Assembly (NCBI RefSeq): GCF_024347675.1
Contig: NZ_AP024882.1
Location: 1,054,001-1,118,000, forward strand
DNA length: 64,000 bases
Direction: 5' to 3'
Origin: Vibrio ishigakensis
GTDB taxonomy: Bacteria > Pseudomonadota > Gammaproteobacteria > Enterobacterales > Vibrionaceae
A program made the position numbers and the translations under genes. Below, in pieces: positions 60,747 through 64,000 of this stretch. Positions within the stretch are counted from its first letter, which is position 1; every line of letters begins with the position of its first letter. Under the pieces are notes generated by a model that was given only the letters and a program-made list of their open reading frames with translations, was not told the origin of the DNA and searched no databases.

Positions 60747-60780
60747 ATCCCGGAGTAAGCTAATGCTTTCCGGGATGACG
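60747..60780. repeat. CCCGGA palindromic repeat, copy 2
   Basis: ATCCCGGA (60747-60754) and TCCGGGAT (60769-60776), then GACG. A half-copy, CGTCATTCCGG, lies at about 60707. It is situated just upstream of malT. Confidence 0.7.
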
Positions 60781-60951
60781 GGGTAGCGCTGGCAGTGCAC
60801 CTTGTCGTCTTATTCGCCTTTATATTTAATTCTGGTACGGCGTCTCATCCCTAAACCTCATCGATTCTAGATGAATAAGCACTGGATGTAATTTGATCAC
60901 ACCCCTGTTTGGTCTGATATTCACCTAAATTCACCGTCTACGCCTCAGATT

Positions 60952-60967
60952 TGTGAAGCCGATCTCA
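60952..60967. promoter_or_regulatory. Possible CRP site
   Basis: TGTGA-AGCCGA-TCTCA resembles the CRP consensus TGTGA-N6-TCACA with one mismatch in the second half. The maltose regulon is normally CRP-controlled, and the site lies between malT and malP. Confidence 0.35.
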
Positions 60968-61205
60968 AATAGCTGGGTTTCGCTCTCAAGCAGGGATTGA
61001 GCCTGCACATTTTTCGTCGATGAAACATTCATTCTGCTCATAATTTGTCGTGATTGAACTCACGCTTTTTACAATTCTGAAAAATAATTCGGGTTACGGA
61101 TATTCATTCCATAAGAGCGCAAATCATGACTTAACGTGATCTTGGTCTCGCCCTGTAGAGGGGAGGGGGGTGTTTATGGGATCTGGCTCAACAACTCTTT
61201 TTTCT

Positions 61206-61287
61206 CCTCATCCCTACGCCCTGTCTACTCCTCCTTATCCACCCCTCGGGTAGGAGGATGAACCATTGCCAGGGTTCGAGGATGATG
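61206..61287. promoter_or_regulatory. MalT-box-like sites upstream of malP
   Basis: Against the consensus GGGGA(G/T)GAGG: AGGGATGAGG on the minus strand (61206-61215), GAGGATGAAC (61254-61263) and GAGGATGATG (61278-61287) on the plus strand, the last two 24 bases apart. Their placement 40-120 bases before malP fits activation by MalT. Confidence 0.6.
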
Positions 61288-61324
61288 GCCACAGTTGGAA
61301 ATAAACACTAAGTGAGAGTTCTTA

Positions 61325-63778
61325 ATGAAACCTGCACAACAAAAAAAATTCGACAAAGCTCAATTCCAAGCGAGCGTGAAGAATCACCTTACATCTACCT
61401 ATGCTACCACTGTAGAAAACGCGTCCGACCGCCAATGGTACTTGGCAATGGGCCGCGCGCTAGCTGAACTCACCACTTTCGATCTGCTTGCAACTGAAGC
61501 GGATGCAAAAATCAAAAACGCAAAAAGCGTTAACTATCTATCACTAGAATTTTTGATCGGTCGTCTAACTGGTAACAACCTTATCAGCATGGGTCTGTAT
61601 GAGCAGATCACTGACGCGATGGCTGAACTAGGTCATAACCTAACTGACCTACTAGAAGAAGAGCGCGACCCATCACTAGGTAACGGTGGTCTTGGTCGTC
61701 TAGCAGCATGTTTCATGGACTCATGTGCAGCTCAAGAATTCCCGACTGTAGGTTACGGCCTGCACTATGAATACGGCCTATTTAAGCAATCATTCAAAGA
61801 TGGCCGTCAGCAAGAAGCACCTGATGCATGGCGTGGCGTTGAAGGCTACCCATGGGAAGTAGCTCGTCCAGAGCTTGCTCAAGAAATTGGCTTCTACGGT
61901 GAAGTTCAATGGGTTGTTGAGAACGGTAAAGAAGTTCGCAAGTGGGTTCCAGGCATGACTGTAAAAGCAATGCCATGGGATCTTCCAATCGTGGGCTACG
62001 AGTCAGACACGGTTTACCCACTGCGTCTTTGGGAATGTCAGGCAATTGCTCCTTTCTCTCTAGAAAGCTTCAACAACGGTGACTACTTCGAAGCACAGCA
62101 CGCGCTAATCGATGCAGGTAACATCACTAAGGTTCTATATCCGAACGACAACCACGAGAAGGGTAAGACTCTGCGTCTAATGCAGCAGTACTTCCACTCG
62201 GCAGCGTCTGTACGTGACATCCTACGTCGTCACGAAGCGGCAGGTTACTCTCTAGAAGATCTACCAAAGCAAGAGACCATTCAGCTTAACGATACGCACC
62301 CAACTATCGCTATTCCTGAACTAATGCGCATCCTAATCGATGAGCGTGGTCTTGAGTGGGATGCAGCGTGGGCAATCAGCTCGCAAACATTTGCATACAC
62401 CAACCACACACTACTTCCAGAAGCACTTGAGACTTGGCCTGAGTCGCTAATCCAGCGTCTACTTCCTCGTCACATGGAAATCATCTTCGAAATCAACCAC
62501 CGCTTCCTACAAGAAGTACGTGCAATGTGGCCTGGTGACGGTGAGAAGCAAGCTAAGCTGTCTATCATCCAAGAAGGCTTCCATCGCATGGTGCGCATGG
62601 CGAACCTATGTGTGATCGGCTCTTACGCAGTAAACGGCGTAGCAGCACTTCACTCTGAGCTAGTTAAGAAAGACCTATTCCCAGAGTTCCACGAGATGTA
62701 CCCAACACGTCTACACAACGTGACTAACGGTATCACTCCTCGTCGCTGGTTGAAGTTCTGTAACCCAGGTCTATCTGCGCTTATCACAGACAAGATTGGT
62801 TCTGAGTGGCCAGCGAAACTTGAGCAACTTGAACAAGTAGCTAAGTTTGCTGACGATGCTAAATTCCAGAAAGAATTCATGGCGGTTAAGAAAGAGAACA
62901 AACAGCGTCTAGCTGATTGGGTTTCTGAGAACATGGGTATTGAGCTAGATACAGATGCTATCTTCGACGTTCAAATCAAGCGTCTACACGAGTACAAGCG
63001 TCAGCACCTAGATCTGCTACACATCTTGTCTCTATACCACCGCATCATCAACGATCCTGAGTTCGATTGCGTACCACGCGTATGTTTCTTCGCAGCTAAG
63101 GCAGCTCCTGGCTACCACCTAGCGAAAGAAATCATCTTCGCAGTGAACAAGATTGCAGACAAGATCAACAATGACCCACGCATCGGCAACAAGCTGAAAG
63201 TGGTATTCATCCCTGACTACCGTGTAAGCATGGCTGAGATCATCATCCCTGCGGCTGACGTTTCTCAACAAATCTCGCTAGCGGGTAAAGAAGCATCTGG
63301 TACAGGTAACATGAAGATGGCTCTAAACGGTGCCCTAACTATCGGTACGATGGACGGTGCAAACGTTGAGATCCGTGAAGAAGTTGGCGATGAGAACATC
63401 TACATCTTCGGTCTTGATGTTGAGGGCGTGAAAGCGACTAAAGCACGCGGTTACAACCCATTCGACTACTACAATGCTGACCACCTATTGAAAGCGTCTA
63501 TGGACCTACTAATCGGTGAAGAGTTCACTCCAGGTCAACCGGGCTTGCTGCGTGCAACTTACGACAGCCTACTAGACGGCGGTGACCCATACCTATGTCT
63601 TGCAGACTTCGCATCTTACGTGAAGGCGCACGAAGATATGGATGCTCAATACCGTGACCAAGCTGGCTGGGCTAAGAAAGCCATCCTGAACACAGCACTA
63701 GTTGGTAAGTTCAGTTCAGACCGTTCGATTCGCGACTACGTGAACAACATCTGGAAGCTAGAAGCGGTAAGCCGTTAA
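61325..63778 (+). CDS. malP: Maltodextrin/glycogen phosphorylase
   Basis: A PLP enzyme of 817 residues that phosphorolyses alpha-1,4-glucans to glucose-1-phosphate. Landmarks are YLSLEFLIGRLTGNNL, DPSLGNGGLGRLAACFMDS, QLNDTHPTIAIPELMR, and the PLP-lysine region GKEASGTGNMKMALNGALT (Lys in NMKMALNG). The length and position next to malT and before malQ support malP. Its codon use is strongly biased compared with the capsule genes, as for a highly expressed gene. Confidence 0.96.
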   Translation: MKPAQQKKFDKAQFQASVKNHLTSTYATTVENASDRQWYLAMGRALAELTTFDLLATEADAKIKNAKSVNYLSLEFLIGRLTGNNLISMGLYEQITDAMAELGHNLTDLLEEERDPSLGNGGLGRLAACFMDSCAAQEFPTVGYGLHYEYGLFKQSFKDGRQQEAPDAWRGVEGYPWEVARPELAQEIGFYGEVQWVVENGKEVRKWVPGMTVKAMPWDLPIVGYESDTVYPLRLWECQAIAPFSLESFNNGDYFEAQHALIDAGNITKVLYPNDNHEKGKTLRLMQQYFHSAASVRDILRRHEAAGYSLEDLPKQETIQLNDTHPTIAIPELMRILIDERGLEWDAAWAISSQTFAYTNHTLLPEALETWPESLIQRLLPRHMEIIFEINHRFLQEVRAMWPGDGEKQAKLSIIQEGFHRMVRMANLCVIGSYAVNGVAALHSELVKKDLFPEFHEMYPTRLHNVTNGITPRRWLKFCNPGLSALITDKIGSEWPAKLEQLEQVAKFADDAKFQKEFMAVKKENKQRLADWVSENMGIELDTDAIFDVQIKRLHEYKRQHLDLLHILSLYHRIINDPEFDCVPRVCFFAAKAAPGYHLAKEIIFAVNKIADKINNDPRIGNKLKVVFIPDYRVSMAEIIIPAADVSQQISLAGKEASGTGNMKMALNGALTIGTMDGANVEIREEVGDENIYIFGLDVEGVKATKARGYNPFDYYNADHLLKASMDLLIGEEFTPGQPGLLRATYDSLLDGGDPYLCLADFASYVKAHEDMDAQYRDQAGWAKKAILNTALVGKFSSDRSIRDYVNNIWKLEAVSR

Positions 63779-63787
63779 TTAAAGTCT

Positions 63788-63813
63788 CCCAGAACTTAGA
63801 AATGAGTTCTGGG
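63788..63813 (+). terminator. Hairpin after malP
   Basis: CCCAGAACT (63788-63796) and AGTTCTGGG (63805-63813) form a 9-bp stem; flanking AAAGT and ACTTT extend it. There is no strong T-run, so it may stabilise the mRNA or attenuate malQ rather than end transcription. Confidence 0.5.
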
Positions 63814-63830
63814 AACTTTGCGTAACAAGG

Positions 63831-63865
63831 TCCCGGATATTTCTTTCAGAATTTCCGGGATGACG
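63831..63865. repeat. CCCGGA palindromic repeat, copy 3
   Basis: TCCCGGA (63831-63837) and TCCGGGATGACG (63854-63865) in the malP-malQ gap; same unit as at 57900 and 60747. Confidence 0.7.
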
Positions 63866-63976
63866 ACCAAAGCAGTGGCTGGGTCTGAAAGAATTCAATC
63901 GGTGCGCAGTTGCGCGCCAGTATCACAAAAACAACAATGAAATGGATGAAGGCGTGTTTCGTCTTCGGAGAGAGCG

Positions 63977-64000
63977 ATGAAAGAACAATCCGCACTAAAA
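63977..64000 (+). CDS. malQ: Start of 4-alpha-glucanotransferase MalQ (cut by window)
   Basis: ATG at 63977 follows GGAGAGA and encodes MKEQSALK up to the window edge. Identification rests on position: malQ follows malP in Vibrio. Too short for any domain evidence. Confidence 0.55.

Overview
The window looks like part of a Vibrio chromosome. The right end carries malT, malP and the start of malQ in the usual Vibrionaceae order. The rest is a surface-polysaccharide region with a decaying genomic island inside it. No rRNA, tRNA or CRISPR array was seen.

Layout: (1) 1-5650: a sulfate-activation module (cysC, a DHH phosphoesterase, cysN), then a WecA-type initiating transferase and ugd. (2) About 5.7-24.4 kb: an island led by a phage-type integrase. 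It holds a nested 5.8-kb element with two large tyrosine-recombinase-fold genes and a possible sliding-clamp-like gene, bracketed by a 19-bp direct repeat. It also holds integron-cassette-like remnants, a Septu-like ATPase/HNH defence pair, an Xre regulator with a palindromic operator, and secreted-protein genes. Many island genes are broken by in-frame stops or frameshifts. (3) 24.7-37.4 kb: dTDP-rhamnose genes, a sugar-modification set (FkbM methyltransferase, Gfo/Idh oxidoreductase, ATP-grasp, DegT aminotransferase), a Wzx-type flippase and glycosyltransferases. (4) 37.6-52.9 kb: one long plus-strand operon that starts with an exact ops element (RfaH recruitment). It runs SLC13 permease, cysD, cysC, DHH, cysN, ABC exporter, sulfotransferase, GT2-TagF fusion, two Stealth phosphotransferases, a broken sulfotransferase and another sulfotransferase. 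(5) 53.2-57.9 kb: a GT4, a CapD/WbpM-type dehydratase, an epimerase/reductase and a PglC-type initiating transferase. (6) 57.9-64 kb: the maltose/maltodextrin genes.

How the genes may work together (inference): the ops operon imports sulfate (SLC13), makes APS and PAPS (CysD, CysN, CysC), uses PAPS in capsule sulfotransferases, and may clear the by-product pAp with the DHH enzyme. TagF and Stealth proteins suggest a phosphodiester-linked, teichoic-acid-like polymer exported by the ABC transporter. The product would be a sulfated phosphopolymer capsule whose precursor supply is encoded in the same RfaH-controlled transcript.

The cysC-DHH-cysN module is present twice (1-3079 and 40403-43481), collinear with no net length change over 3079 bp but diverged mainly at silent sites. 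The two copies are direct repeats around about 37 kb of polysaccharide and island DNA, so they could serve as homology arms for locus exchange or deletion.
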